Assembly (NCBI GenBank): GCA_949751835.1
Contig: CATKHK010000040.1
Coordinates: 1 to 64,000, forward strand
Origin: Blepharisma japonicum
Lineage: Eukaryota; Ciliophora; Heterotrichea; Heterotrichida; Blepharismidae
Direction of reading: 5' to 3'
Length of the DNA: 64,000 nucleotides
Shown here piece by piece: positions 45,928 through 56,878 of this stretch. A model generated the notes under the pieces. The model had not been told where the DNA came from. It ran no database searches and saw only the letters and a list, made by a program, of their open reading frames with translations. Position numbers and translations under genes: made by a program. The stretch's first letter is position 1; each line of letters opens with the position of its first letter.

Positions 45928-48900
45928 ATGAAATCAAGTGAGTTATGGCAGCATCCATTTGTCGATGTTTTTAGGTTTGCCAGTGTTAGTGACTGGAAAA
46001 ATGCTCAAAAAGAAGGAGATGTAACCGAAGTATTAGATAGAGTGACAGGGAAAAGAGTTTACAGGCTTTTTGGGTCTAGTTCATCTGCAAATAATATCCA
46101 AATCCCAAAGCCGAAATCTCAATTGAAAAGTTTAGGACTAACTGGCCGCTATATCTATACTCAGCTACAAATCCCAACAAATAAATTCTTTTCTATGCAC
46201 TTTGAATTGGCTTTAAGCAATTTAAATAGAAAAACAGAAGAACCACTTAGGATCTCAATTAGCAATATTTATAAAGAAAGCAAAGTGACTTCGTCAGGAC
46301 TGCAGCTAAGCTGCTCTCCTAGTGACAAATGGTTTGTGGCTTGCATTGACACTAAAGCAATTTTCAGCCAATATATAGGCCCATGAATTGTCGGTCATAC
46401 TTTGAAATCAATTAATTTATGCTCGAATATGCTTGTGAGAGGAGTCTTTACATCTGATATTTTATACAATTATAATACTCTGCCAAGAGAAATGATGCTA
46501 AAAATATCGAGAGAAGACAGATGGGAAGATATTTATGATTGAATTTCTTTTCCAAATATAGAAGAAAGAGGAGAGTTCAAAAAGAGTAAAAAAGAAGATG
46601 GGAAAGGAAATGGTAAAGAGAATAAGAAAACACAGATTAGTAAAACTCAAAAAGAAGAAACGACCAATGAAGAAGAAAATAAGCAGATAAGCAGTGTTAA
46701 TAATGAAATAAGCACAATTCAGAGAACTTCAACGAGCTCTTTTCGAAACTTCCAAAATTATGAGGATAAACGAGAGCCGGATAATAATACTGCTGCTAAA
46801 GAGAGCATAAAAAGCGATTTTTCTGTTCAAAAAAACAAGGGAGTGAAGTTTGGAGAAGCAACAGCTGAAAATGAAGCTGAAGCTCAATTATTGCCTGATC
46901 CAATCATGAAATTAGTTCATATTATAGGCTATTCAGGTGGTAGGCCTGGAAATGTAAAATGAACTCGGCCAGAAAGTGATTTTAGTGCTTATCCTTTAGA
47001 ATTTGCAAAAGAATCTTCTAAATATTTAATTTATTCTTCAGGGTGCGCTCTTGTACTTATGAACCCAGTGACTCAAAAGCAGCAATTTTTGTTTGCCCAT
47101 ACCTCTCCAATTGTGTGTTTAGCATTAAGTTCTGACGGAGCAATTATTGCCTCTGGCCAAGACAGCCCTAATCCCCTTGTTTTGATCTGGCAAATTGCAA
47201 CTAGAAAGCCTCCATCTTATGTATCTTTATCTAAACTAGCCAGCTTAAAATCTATAGATATAAGTGCTGATAGCAGATATCTTGTAGCAGCAGGAACCAA
47301 TTGCCTAATCAAAGATGAAATTCAAATTTGGGACATTTCTCAGCCTAATAGAGCTGAGCTTCTAATAAAGCAGGCCTCAAATTACCATATCAATATTATA
47401 AAATTCTCTCCAATTGACCCTTCAAAGCTAATTTCATGTGGCAAAGAAAACATCCGGTCATGGCGTGCTAATGGTGACCGCTTATCAAGTGGGGCTGTTG
47501 TTTTAAATCACCAGTCTAAGGCTTCTGAGTTTTTAGACCTAAGCTTTGAAGCCTTCTCCTCAACTGTAAAATCTGAAATGATTGATGAGCATTTAAAGCG
47601 AGTTTTTGTTGTCAATAACCAAGGGCTGCTGTTTCAAATCAATTATATTAGCTTAGAACTAGAAGATGTTCTGCAGCTTCACGATACAGCAATCTTATCA
47701 ATAGTTGTGAGTGAAGGATATTGTGTAACAGGTAGCAGAGATTGTTATATGAGAGTCTGACCACTTGATTTTTCTAAGTTTTTATTAGAAGTTCATCATG
47801 AAGACGCAGTTACAGCTGTCGACATAAGTTCAGATAGTCTGCAAGTAGTGTGTGGAACATCAAACTGTACAGTCAGAATTCTAGGAATGGCAGCAAATTC
47901 ATACAAAACGCTCTTAACATCTCATGCGTCTAATATTGTCGCTTTAGATATCCATCCAAAACTCGGAAGCATTTTAAGTGTGAGTGATGATAGAACAATC
48001 AGGGTATGAAATGATAAAAGCTTTGAAGAGCTATATGAGTTTACAGCAATTGACGATGCTCCTATTTCGCTTTCTTTTCATCCTCTTCTCAATTCTTTTG
48101 CATGTGGATTTGAAAGTGGAACAATTAGGATTTTCGAAGTAGATAACACTGCAGTTAAAGGGGAGTTTTTAAATCATGATACAAAAATTGTAAAAGTCAC
48201 TCATTCGAAAGATGGGAAATATATGCTCAGTGCAGGTGAAGATGGAAGTGTATGCTTTTATGACGTTAATAAAGGATATCAAGTTTTAAAGAACATTTCA
48301 GCCGAAAATACAGGAGATTTTATTGATGTTTGTTTTTCCCCTAATTCAGAACAGTTTGCTGTATTAGGGATTAATCGATCAAATATTTATTTTTGGGACT
48401 GTGCAAGCATTAAAAGGCGATTCCAGATAAATTGCACATCGAGTGTTTATCAAATCATGTACTCTCCTAATGGAAGACAATTCCTTGCTGCCACCTATAA
48501 GTCGACTTATAAGGTAAAATTTTATAATCTTAAAGAAAATGAAGCCACTCCTGTTAAAGAGCTTGAAAATATCCATCCGAATTCAGAAATTTCAAAAATT
48601 GCTGTTTCTCAAAATTCAAAATATTTGATTAGTGGAGGAAGTGATAGAACTTTGAGAGTGTGGAATTATGAAATGAAGCCAAATGCTGTAAATGGGCAAA
48701 GCTTTATTGGCCATTCCAGCAAAATAACAAATTTAGTATGATCAAGCGACAAAAAATGAGTATTCTCTTCAGCAGAAGGAACCGATGGGATCTTTGTATG
48801 GCAATTTGATGGGAATTTGGATGAAGAGACCCATCGAGAAAATAGTCCTGAAAATGAAATTTTAACCAGCGAAAGGTCAAAAGATGAGCTTTTTATTGAA

Positions 48901-50814
48901 AATGAAGAGTTTCAAAGAGCTCTTTCTTATGAGCCTCAAATTTCTCCGAAACGTGAGTCTCCATCTCCACAACTTTCAAAATATAGAGATCATAGATTAA
49001 CGCTATCACATGTGATTGGGCATAACTCTTCAGCCAGAAACAATTTGCTTTGGGCTTCAGAGCAAGGATGGTATGCTTATACATCAGGCCAGAAAATTAT
49101 CCAAACCTTGCTAAGAGAAAATAATTCACAGAGATTTTTTGAGTCGCCTATCCCTGATTTAACCGTAATAGCAATTTCCCCCGATTCATCACTAATTGCT
49201 GCAGCATCTGAGCATTCCATAAGCTCCCCTATTTGTATATGGGACTCATCTGATCAAATGCTCTTAAAATCTCTTTCATTTCACGAGAAAGGTATCTCCA
49301 GCATTTCATTTTCCTGTGATAGCAAATATTTGATGTCGTTAGGCGTCCAAGAAGAGCCAATAATTGTAATGTGGGAGGTAGACTCAGGCCGCGTTGTTTC
49401 AACAGCTTTACTAGAATCATATGCATCTACTGCCAAATGGAAATCCGACTCCTATGAATTTGTGACTGTTGGGGAAGAAGTGATTCATTGGTGTCTAAAT
49501 TCTCACTTTGATTTACAGTTTAGGAAATTAAGCACAATAGTATCAGATTACACTTCTTTAGATATCAAAGGAGACTTAGTCTCAGTAGGAACAGCAGATG
49601 GCAAGCTAATTATATGGGATTTGGTCACCTGCAACCAAATAGCTGCTCATTTTTTATTTGGAAATGAGATTAGCTCAGTTGCAGTTGGCTTTGAAAGAAC
49701 GACAATAGGAGGAAATTCTAATCACCTTATGAGCTGGGAACAAAGCTTAAACTCATTTATGGGCAAGGCTGAGGTTATCCTTATGGATGGGTACACCAAA
49801 TCTTTAAGCTTTGAGCCAACTGGCCACGAAGGAATTGCTTCTACTGCCTTAGGGACAGTTTGGTATATTAACTGGAAAGACAAAGAATCAGCTAGAATTG
49901 CAAGTAGCCATCTTTATGATAGCCAGATAAGAGCAATCGCAGCTAATTCAATGATTGTTTCTTCAGCTTCAGATGGCACGATCAGACTTTGGGAGACTGA
50001 ATCATTTTCCCAAATAATGCAATATGATATTAAATTAGACTGCTTATCGCTTGCTTTTAGCTCAAATGGTGGAATGTTTGCAGCTGGCTTTGCTGATGGC
50101 TCACTTCAATTCTTCAGCACAAGTTTATTAAAAAGTTTAGGAAAAAGCCAGCCATTCAAATGTGGAGTTTCATCGATTTGCTGGAAAGATCAGTCAAAAT
50201 TATTTGTGGGATCTGAAAATGGAGCTATTTTAATGATCACTTCAGAAAATTGAGAAAACTTAAATTTAAGCTCAGAAGAAATCGGAATGGCTGGAGGAAA
50301 TGCGCTGACACTTGATTGGCATGAAGGATATTTATTAGCTGCTTCTGATTGTGGAAAAGTGACCGTTTGGGATTTTGAAAAGATCGTAGACATTTACAAT
50401 ATTTTTGAAAACCTGCATGGGTTGGAGATCGATAATACAGAAGAATCTATCAAATCAACATTTAGACTCTACCAGCAGCTCAGCCAAATTCATACTTCAG
50501 CTGTATTTTTGGATTTAGAAAATCTTGTATGTATAGCATCAACTCAGAAATATCTGTTTTTTAGAAATTTCATGGCTCATCAAACTACACGAAGATTTTC
50601 TCTCAATCATTTTCCAATTTCATTGGATGTTAATTTGTCTTTAGATTGCTGCTTGATAATTGGATGCTCTGATAATAAAGCACTTTTCTACAATGGAAAA
50701 ACAGAAGCTGTGCAAGAATTATCAGGAAGCAGTGGAGAGGTTAGGAAAATTGGGTTCATGAGAAACGGAGCTTTTTCTGCTTCAAAAAGTGAGATCTTAA
50801 TTTGGAAATTTTAA
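45928..50814 (+). CDS. WDR90: WDR90/POC16-like centriole/basal-body protein
   Basis: A single 1,628-residue frame with TGA=Trp. Residues 1-~190 match the CFA20/DUF667-type domain at the start of WDR90: [52 protein letters not shown]. It continues through a Lys/Glu-rich, probably disordered linker (about 210-320). From about residue 340 to the C-terminus there is a long series of WD40 blades forming several propellers. WDR90/POC16 sits on the centriole inner wall and stabilises microtubule doublets and triplets. This matches a ciliate with many basal bodies and a gene placed head-to-head with a tubulin. The gene symbol refers to the animal orthologue. Confidence 0.88.
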
Positions 50815-51337
50815 ATTAAATTATAAATGATAATTTCCTTTGAGGTTTAATTTTAAAAGATTAACTCAAATAATATATATTTATTTTTGAATAACGAATA
50901 AATAGGGATGAATATATATCAGAATGAGAAATAAAAAATTCATTTTTTTAATTTATTCGAAATATTAATAAATTTGCACAGAATTTAAATTAAATGAACA
51001 TTAATAGAAATTCGGATCAGAAATCCTATGAATTATTGGTTTATTATCCAAAATTTATTTAATCTAACAGAAATCTTAAAAGAGATTTTAAATATTTCCC
51101 CTTTTAAAAGTAAATCCTCAGATGAGTAAACCCTTAAAGAAGCTCAGGCTTCAGTTGCAGCTTAAGACTATGCTTAGTTTAGCATTTTGTCAAGACTCTT
51201 TAATTTTCAGTTCTGTCGCTTCCTCCAAATTCATTTTTAAAAAACGGATTTTTGAAATTTGAATTCTAAAAGACCCTAGAATTCCTTCAAATAACAAGTT
51301 TATTAATTACTTTAAGTTCAGACCTTTATTAATTCTC
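50815..51337. other. Spacer after the WDR90-like gene
   Basis: The first ~300 bp are AT-rich without features. From 51122 on, a plus-strand frame of 137 codons (one TGA) opens, ending with TAA at 51533-51535 and lying antisense to the small minus-strand gene below. Its product would be strongly hydrophobic/basic with almost no acidic residues, so I regard it as probably non-coding, but it is longer than chance predicts for this composition. Confidence 0.4.
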
Positions 51338-51520
51338 CTACTTCAGCCCAAAATTCTCCGAGCATTCAGTTTTAACACTATCATTACATTTTCTATTTAC
51401 CCTCTTGATCCTCGAGCTATAAAGCTTATTTTGCACAATTGGCTTCAGCTTGACGAAGTTTATTACCTTCCTTTTCTGAATGGCTTGTTTTTGCAATTTC
51501 ACACTCACAGTGCATCCCAT
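51338..51520 (-). CDS. Small basic acyl-anchored-type protein (hypothetical)
   Basis: The 60-residue ORF begins M-G-C-T-V-S-V-K-L and ends with TAG. Met-Gly-Cys at the start fits N-myristoylation/palmitoylation, as in four larger proteins of this window. The rest is Lys/Arg-rich (Q-K-R-K-V-I, S-R-I-K-R-V-N-R-K), which would also favour an acidic membrane surface. It is short, and a longer antisense frame overlaps it completely, so its reality is uncertain. No family is recognised. Confidence 0.4.
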   Translation of the reverse strand: MGCTVSVKLQKQAIQKRKVINFVKLKPIVQNKLYSSRIKRVNRKCNDSVKTECSENFGLK

Positions 51521-51583
51521 ATTTATTTAACTTAAATTCGATTAACTCAAGATCTCCATGATAAATCTTTATCTATTAACCCT

Positions 51584-51985
51584 TTAAATATCTTGTGGGG
51601 TTATATAAGTTGAGCCTCCAAATCCCTTGTAGTCTTTCATCCCTTTCCAAGCGCCAAATCTCTCAGGGAAGTATTTTTTGGTTTCATGGAACCATTGATG
51701 GTTCTTGACACAGTTGCTGAAGGATTCTAAGATTCTGTTGCAGTCAGCATGCTTTTTGTTGAACATATCAGTGATGAGTTCTGCGCCAAAAGTGTTGATG
51801 CACTGCCTATACATACGATCATATTTAGTGCAGGCCAAATACATGCTTGACATGGTTTCTTTGATGCCTTTGGTTGCTGAGTAGCCACTATAGTTTGTCA
51901 AAGTTTCTTTCCTGATGATATAAAACGGGGTCTCGAAGTCCAGCTGCCACTCACGCTCGTCGAAGTACTCTCCTAGTAGATGCAT
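51584..51985 (-). CDS. Twin CX9C (CHCH) protein, mitochondrial type
   Basis: A 133-residue protein with two C-x9-C pairs, C52-x9-C62 and C82-x9-C92, separated by 19 residues. This is the twin-CX9C (CHCH) fold imported into the mitochondrial intermembrane space by the Mia40 relay. The flanks are W/F/Y-rich (Y-F-D-E-R-E-W-Q-L-D-F-E, N-H-Q-W-F-H-E-T-K-K-Y-F). Family members serve in complex I/IV assembly and structure; sequence alone does not decide which. All Trp are TGG. The gene lies 72 bp downstream of the V-ATPase B gene on the same strand. Confidence 0.8.
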   Translation of the reverse strand: MHLLGEYFDEREWQLDFETPFYIIRKETLTNYSGYSATKGIKETMSSMYLACTKYDRMYRQCINTFGAELITDMFNKKHADCNRILESFSNCVKNHQWFHETKKYFPERFGAWKGMKDYKGFGGSTYITPQDI

Positions 51986-52057
51986 AATATGGATTATTGG
52001 TAAACAGAGAACTTATGAATTTATTATGAGGATTTTGGTTTAATTTGGGGTTATGAT

Positions 52058-53581
52058 TTAATCGCCTTTTACTCTCTTCTTGAGGTCTTCTGCTTCTTGG
52101 CGAACTCTTTCGAAGTGGTGCTCTCTGGAATAATACTTGTTCCTCATTTCTTCGTTCGTGATCTTCTTCAAACTGTTTATAGGGAAAATTCTTAACAAAC
52201 TCCATGCTATGTCTAAGCTGTCCTCAATGTGCCTGTTTTCGTTGATGGACTGAGTCAAAAATCTGCCTTCGAATTTTTCTAAGAATTCTAAATACAACAA
52301 ATCTTCGCTGGTCAAGGCTTCTTCACCGACAACTGCCTTCATGGCTTGAATATCCTTGCCAATAGCATAGTTTGCGTAAAGCTGGTTGGAAACATCAGGA
52401 TGGTCTTCTCTGGTCATTCCTTTACCGATAGCACTTTTCATTAGACGGGAGAGACTAGGTAGCACATTAATTGGAGGGTAAATTTGCCTGTTGTTCAGCT
52501 GCCTATCGATAAAGATTTGTCCTTCAGTAATATACCCTGTCAAATCTGGGATTGGATGTGTGATATCGTCGTTAGGCATGGTCAAGATAGGGAATTGGGT
52601 GATTGAACCATTTTTCCCTTCAACTCTTCCTGCTCTTTCATAGATAGTTGAAAGATCTGTATACATATACCCTGGGTATCCTCTTCTACCAGGGACTTCT
52701 TCTCTTGCAGCTGAAATTTCTCTTAGGGCATCTGCATAAGAACTCATATCAGTCATAATGACCAAGACATGTAGCTCTCTCTCGTAGGCTAAATATTCAG
52801 CAGTTGTCAAAGCCAGCCTAGGTGTAATAATTCTTTCAATTGTTGGGTCATAGGCATGGTTCATAAACAAAGCGACTCTTTCCATAGACCCATTTTCTTC
52901 GAAATCAGTCCTGAAAAATCTTGCAGTTTCAGTATTAACACCCATAGCAGCAAAGACGATACAGAAGTTTTCTTTGGAGTGGTCCTGGGTATCTTTTCCT
53001 TTGACGAGGGAAGCTTGACGACAAATTTGAGCTCCGATTTCATTGTGAGGGAGACCAGCTGCAGAAAACAGAGGAATTTTTTGACCTCTAGCAATAGAAT
53101 TCATAACGTCAATTGCTGAAATCCCTGTTTGGATCATTTCTTTAGGATAAGTCCTCATGTAAGGATTAATTGGTTGACCTTGAATGTTGATCATTTCTTC
53201 AGCTAACACTCTTGGGCCCTTGTCAATAGGATTTCCCGATCCATTGAATGCTCTTCCAAGCATTTCTTCTGAGATAGGCATTCTCATTGTATCTCCAGTG
53301 AACTCACATTTAGTATTGACAGTATCAATCCCTGAGGTGCCTTCAAAGATCTGCACAACAGCTCTCTTGCCAGCGATTTCAAGAACTTGACCACGTCTTG
53401 TAGATCCATCGCCAAGGTGAACATTCACGATTTCTGCGTATTTTGGAAACTTCACATTGTCAAGAATGACCAATGGCCCTTCCACACCAATCACAGTGCG
53501 GTAGTCAATTACAGGCTCGACTAAATAGTTCCTTAATGCTGCTTGGGCATTGATAGCAGCTGCTGTCTTTACGTCTACCAT
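52058..53581 (-). CDS. ATP6V1B: V-type H+-ATPase subunit B
   Basis: This 507-residue V1 subunit B (non-catalytic nucleotide-binding subunit) is full length for the family and in a single frame. Recognisable blocks are [101 protein letters not shown] and [16 protein letters not shown]. As in all B subunits the classical P-loop is replaced ([10 protein letters not shown]). It drives acidification of vacuoles, food vacuoles and contractile-vacuole membranes as part of the V1 head. Very strong conservation, no TGA codons. Confidence 0.98.
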   Translation of the reverse strand: MVDVKTAAAINAQAALRNYLVEPVIDYRTVIGVEGPLVILDNVKFPKYAEIVNVHLGDGSTRRGQVLEIAGKRAVVQIFEGTSGIDTVNTKCEFTGDTMRMPISEEMLGRAFNGSGNPIDKGPRVLAEEMINIQGQPINPYMRTYPKEMIQTGISAIDVMNSIARGQKIPLFSAAGLPHNEIGAQICRQASLVKGKDTQDHSKENFCIVFAAMGVNTETARFFRTDFEENGSMERVALFMNHAYDPTIERIITPRLALTTAEYLAYERELHVLVIMTDMSSYADALREISAAREEVPGRRGYPGYMYTDLSTIYERAGRVEGKNGSITQFPILTMPNDDITHPIPDLTGYITEGQIFIDRQLNNRQIYPPINVLPSLSRLMKSAIGKGMTREDHPDVSNQLYANYAIGKDIQAMKAVVGEEALTSEDLLYLEFLEKFEGRFLTQSINENRHIEDSLDIAWSLLRIFPINSLKKITNEEMRNKYYSREHHFERVRQEAEDLKKRVKGD

Positions 53582-53745
53582 TTATTTACAAATCAATGGA
53601 TTATTGCTTTAAACTCCTTATTAAATCATTAATCTTCATATAAAGTTTTATGTTTATATTATTATTCACACAAAATATTTATTTTTATCTTTTAATCAAT
53701 TTAATTTAAATATTGTTTATCAGTTTTATAAATATTATCAGGAAT

Positions 53746-54243
53746 ATGCAGAAATCTAAGGAAATGTACAGTGATAGCGACTCAATATTTTCAGATTTTG
53801 AGCAGGTTCCTCGGAATGAAAATGATATTCAGTTTATTGATGAAAATACCCTCGTATACAAACATTAGTATTCTCCATGCAGCGGGCCAAGAGTTGTTAT
53901 GATATCACCAATAATTCAAAATTTAAACCAGACTAGGAAAACTAATCTTAATAACTCTGGAGATATGGTTGGCACTTTCGGAGGGTATAAAATAAGAGAT
54001 CTCCATGCATCTCCTTCACTCACTACCTTTGGAAGGTCAATTGAATTTAAAAGCACAAGAACTCGAAACTCAAGGACAGTTGAAAGGAAAAATAACACTG
54101 CTAAATTCAATTTTTCACCTGAAGAAAAAGGAATTTATAGCGAATTTATAGTGTTATTATCTCAATTTGAACCAGAAGACATGTGCGAGCTGCTATCTTG
54201 TGTACTGAGAGATGCCAAAAAATATATGACCAAACAAAGATAA
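53746..54243 (+). CDS. Hypothetical 160-residue protein with one intron
   Basis: Exon 1 is 53746-53853 and exon 2 is 53869-54243, giving 160 residues. The intron was recognised because exon 1 (M-Q-K-S-K-E-M-Y-S-D-S-D-S-I-F-S-D) otherwise stops at a TAG that is itself the 3' end of a 15-nt GT..AG unit in phase with the open downstream frame. The N-terminus is acidic and Ser-rich, the middle is basic and Ser/Thr-rich (R-S-I-E-F-K-S-T-R-T-R-N-S-R-T), and the last 45 residues are predicted helical (E-F-I-V-L-L-S-Q-F-E-P-E-D-M-C-E-L-L). No family is recognised. It is transcribed away from the V-ATPase B gene, 164 bp apart. Confidence 0.7.
53854..53868 (+). other. 15-nt spliceosomal intron
   Basis: GTATACAAACATTAG, phase 0; retention creates an in-frame TAG. 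Unlike the other five introns it has C at position 10 with A at 9 and 11. Confidence 0.8.
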
Positions 54244-54356
54244 TAAAAGATCCCGAAAAAATTAATAGCTTAAGCTTTAGTCTGTAAAAGAAGTTTTAAA
54301 TAATTTCCTATTATGAGGAATTAATTAATTTTCATTCATGCCCAAAATCCATATAA

Positions 54357-55991
54357 ATGTCTGTCAGCATTCTTGGAAACAGGCAATCAGGCCAAGATAT
54401 ACGTGACGCCAACGTACGCGCTGTTCTCGCCATCGCCAACATCGTTCGTTCCTCCCTTGGCCCTAATGGTCTCGATAAGATGCTTGTTGACCAGATCGGT
54501 GATGTCACAATCACTAATGACGGGGCCACAATCCTCAAGCGCCTCGAAGTCCAACACCCAGCTGCCAAAGTCCTTGTCGAGCTTGCACAGCTTCAAGACG
54601 CCGAAGTCGGAGACGGCACAACCTCAGTGGTGATTGTCGCGAGCGAGCTTCTCAAAAGAGCAAATGATCTTGTCAAAAGCAAGATTCACCCAACCACAGT
54701 AATCGCTGGCTTCAGACTTGCCATGAAAGAAAGCATCAAATATATCAAAAACAACCTTGCAGTCAAAACAGACACCTTAGGCGAAGAAGGAATCATGAAT
54801 GTTGCGAAGACCACGCTAAGTTCAAAGCTCATTGGAGCAGATTCCAACTATTTCGCAGAAATGCTTGTCAGAGCTGTAGAAACGGTAAAACAGACCAGCT
54901 TGAAAGGAGAAAGCAAATTCCCAATTAAAGCTGTAAGACTGCTAAAGTGCCAAGGACAAAGTGTGAAGGAAAGCGTATATGTAAATGGGTATGTGCTGCA
55001 AGCTGGAAGAAGTGCCCAAGGAATGCCAACTAAAATTGAAGGGGCCAAAATTGCATGTCTTGACTTCAATCTTAACAAGTTCAAGCTACAAATGGGTGTC
55101 CAAGTTTTGATCAAAGACCCAGCCCAACTTGCTTTAATAAGAGCCAAAGAAATTGATATTACAAGAGAGAGGATCCAAAAAATCATCAGTGCTGGAGCAA
55201 ACGTAATTTTGACTACCAAAGCAATTGACGATTTGGCCTTGAAATACTTCGTAGAAGCCCATGCAATTGGAATCAGAAGAGTCGATAAAAAAGACCTCAG
55301 AAGAATCGCAAAAATGAGTGGTGCTGAAATTTTGACTTCTCTTATGAACACTGAAGGAGATGAAGTATTTTTACCAGAGTACTTAGGAGCTGCTCAAGAA
55401 GTGTCAGAAGAGAGACTTGGAGACAACGATTTCATGTTTTTCAAAGGGATGCCTAAGTCTTGTGCTCAGACTATTATCATTAGAGGTGCCAATGAATTCA
55501 TGCTTGACGAGACTGAAAGATCAATGCACGACGCTCTCTGTGTCATCAAAAGAGTCTTAGAAAGCAAAAGTATTGTCGTAGGAGGAGGTGCAGTTGAATC
55601 AGCTTTAAGCATTTATCTTGACAACTTTGCAAGATCTCTTGGATCTAAAGAACAACTCGCAATTGCTGAATTTGCTGAAGCTTTACTCGTAATTCCAAAA
55701 GTCTTAGCCACAAATGCAGCAAAAGATGCCAGCGACTTGCTTGCCAAGCTTAAGATGTACCACACAGCTTCACAAACTTCCTCAGAGCAGAAGAAGCAAG
55801 AATACAAATACGTAGGGCTTGACTTAGCCAATGGAAAGGTCAGAAACAACTTGAAAGCTGGAGTCCTGGAGCCTACCCTCAGCAAAATAAAGAGCTTGAA
55901 ATTTGCAACAGAAGCAGCCATTTCCATCTTGAGAATTGACGACATGATTGAATTAGCTCCAAAGAAAGAAGAAAGAGGCCAAGAGCAATAA
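54357..55991 (+). CDS. CCT1: T-complex protein 1 subunit alpha (CCT1 chaperonin)
   Basis: This 544-residue group II chaperonin subunit is assigned to the alpha subunit from S-L-G-P-N-G-L-D-K-M-L-V-D, I-G-D-V-T-I-T-N-D-G-A-T-I-L-K, H-P-A-A-K-V-L-V-E-L-A-x-L-Q-D and K-I-H-P-T-T-V-I-A-G-F-R. ATP-binding and hydrolysis motifs are intact (G-D-G-T-T-S-V-V, N-D-G-A-T, C-terminal G-G-G-A-V-E). The eight-subunit CCT ring folds tubulin and actin in the cytosol, a heavy duty in a ciliate. Codon choice is richer in C-ending codons near the start than in neighbours, consistent with high expression. There are no TGA codons. Start ATG at 54357. Confidence 0.97.
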   Translation: MSVSILGNRQSGQDIRDANVRAVLAIANIVRSSLGPNGLDKMLVDQIGDVTITNDGATILKRLEVQHPAAKVLVELAQLQDAEVGDGTTSVVIVASELLKRANDLVKSKIHPTTVIAGFRLAMKESIKYIKNNLAVKTDTLGEEGIMNVAKTTLSSKLIGADSNYFAEMLVRAVETVKQTSLKGESKFPIKAVRLLKCQGQSVKESVYVNGYVLQAGRSAQGMPTKIEGAKIACLDFNLNKFKLQMGVQVLIKDPAQLALIRAKEIDITRERIQKIISAGANVILTTKAIDDLALKYFVEAHAIGIRRVDKKDLRRIAKMSGAEILTSLMNTEGDEVFLPEYLGAAQEVSEERLGDNDFMFFKGMPKSCAQTIIIRGANEFMLDETERSMHDALCVIKRVLESKSIVVGGGAVESALSIYLDNFARSLGSKEQLAIAEFAEALLVIPKVLATNAAKDASDLLAKLKMYHTASQTSSEQKKQEYKYVGLDLANGKVRNNLKAGVLEPTLSKIKSLKFATEAAISILRIDDMIELAPKKEERGQEQ

Positions 55992-56013
55992 TATTTTCTA
56001 ATAGGAATTTAAT

Positions 56014-56793
56014 ATGGAGTTAGGTGTTGCAAGGAGATTAGGAACTTTTCGAATTAAGACCTGGCATGGAAACACTATTGATGTTAATCCGGTGGAGTGC
56101 GCAAAACTGGGATATATTAATGTTGCTGAGAATGAGTTGTTATGTGAAGGATGTGGAGTGAGAATTATAAACCCGGATTCATGATATCAAATAATGGAAA
56201 GCCATGCAAAAGGCTGTAAAATGAGGAGACTTGAATTATTTGATTATGGGAAAGTAATGGAGTTTCGAGAGGAAGAGTTTAAACGTAGGGTTGAGTCTTT
56301 TAGGGGATGGCAGCTGTTTCCTATTCTCAATTTTAGTGTGTTTGGGGAAGCTGATAATGAAATTTGGTCGAGATTCTTTAAGGAGTTCCCAGTTATTGAA
56401 GTAATTGTTATGTAGATTGATAAAGCACTTGCACTATTTGGGTTTTTTGCTCAAAATGCAGAGATTTCTTGCAAACTGTGTGGAATGCAAACCAAACTGT
56501 CTGAATATACCATTAAGGTGGGAAAGATAATAAATTCCTCAAGCCAAAGGGATAACATTGGAATTAATCAACAATTTGACCTGGTGAAAGCCCACCGATT
56601 TTATTGCCCGTTTATAAATGATCTTACAGTCTCAGATCTTTCCTATTTATCTACTGCTCCTAAATCCTTTAACTTTGGCTGAAGGATTCTTTTGTCAAAG
56701 CTTACTGCAAATGATCCAAATATTGATTTTATTCTTTCTTCAACATCCAAGACCCTTGAAGATCACAGGTTTCTTTTAAATTCATTATGATAA
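56014..56793 (+). CDS. C3HC zinc-finger protein, ZC3HC1/NIPA (Rsm1)-like
   Basis: Two exons (56014-56400, 56416-56793) give 254 residues. The first zinc module has the C3HC/BIR-like pattern: C-A-K-L-G-Y-I-N-V...L-L-C-E-G-C-G-V-R-I-I-N-P-D-S-W, then H-A-K-G-C-K. The second has A-L-A-L-F-G-F-F-A...I-S-C-K-L-C-G-M-Q, then A-H-R-F-Y-C-P-F-I-N-D. Tandem modules of this form define ZC3HC1/NIPA and fungal Rsm1/Pml39, proteins of the nuclear basket at nuclear pores. The splice is supported because it joins the two halves of the second module in frame. Two TGA=Trp codons occur, one being the conserved W of D-S-W. It starts 22 bp after CCT1 on the same strand. Confidence 0.8.
56401..56415 (+). other. 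15-nt spliceosomal intron
   Basis: GTAATTGTTATGTAG, phase 0, with an in-frame TAG on retention and A at position 10. It is nearly identical to the intron at 61151-61165 (one base differs). Confidence 0.9.
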
Positions 56794-56878
56794 ATGAATA
56801 TATTAATCATAAAATATTATTAATTTAGAGTCAGCTCTCTTATTTTTAAAAATTGAAAACTATTTATATATAAAATAT

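Noticed and set aside
54848-55351. 167-residue antisense frame within CCT1
   Set aside because: It is complementary to a highly conserved chaperonin gene and has no family features; typical antisense openness of GC-balanced coding sequence.
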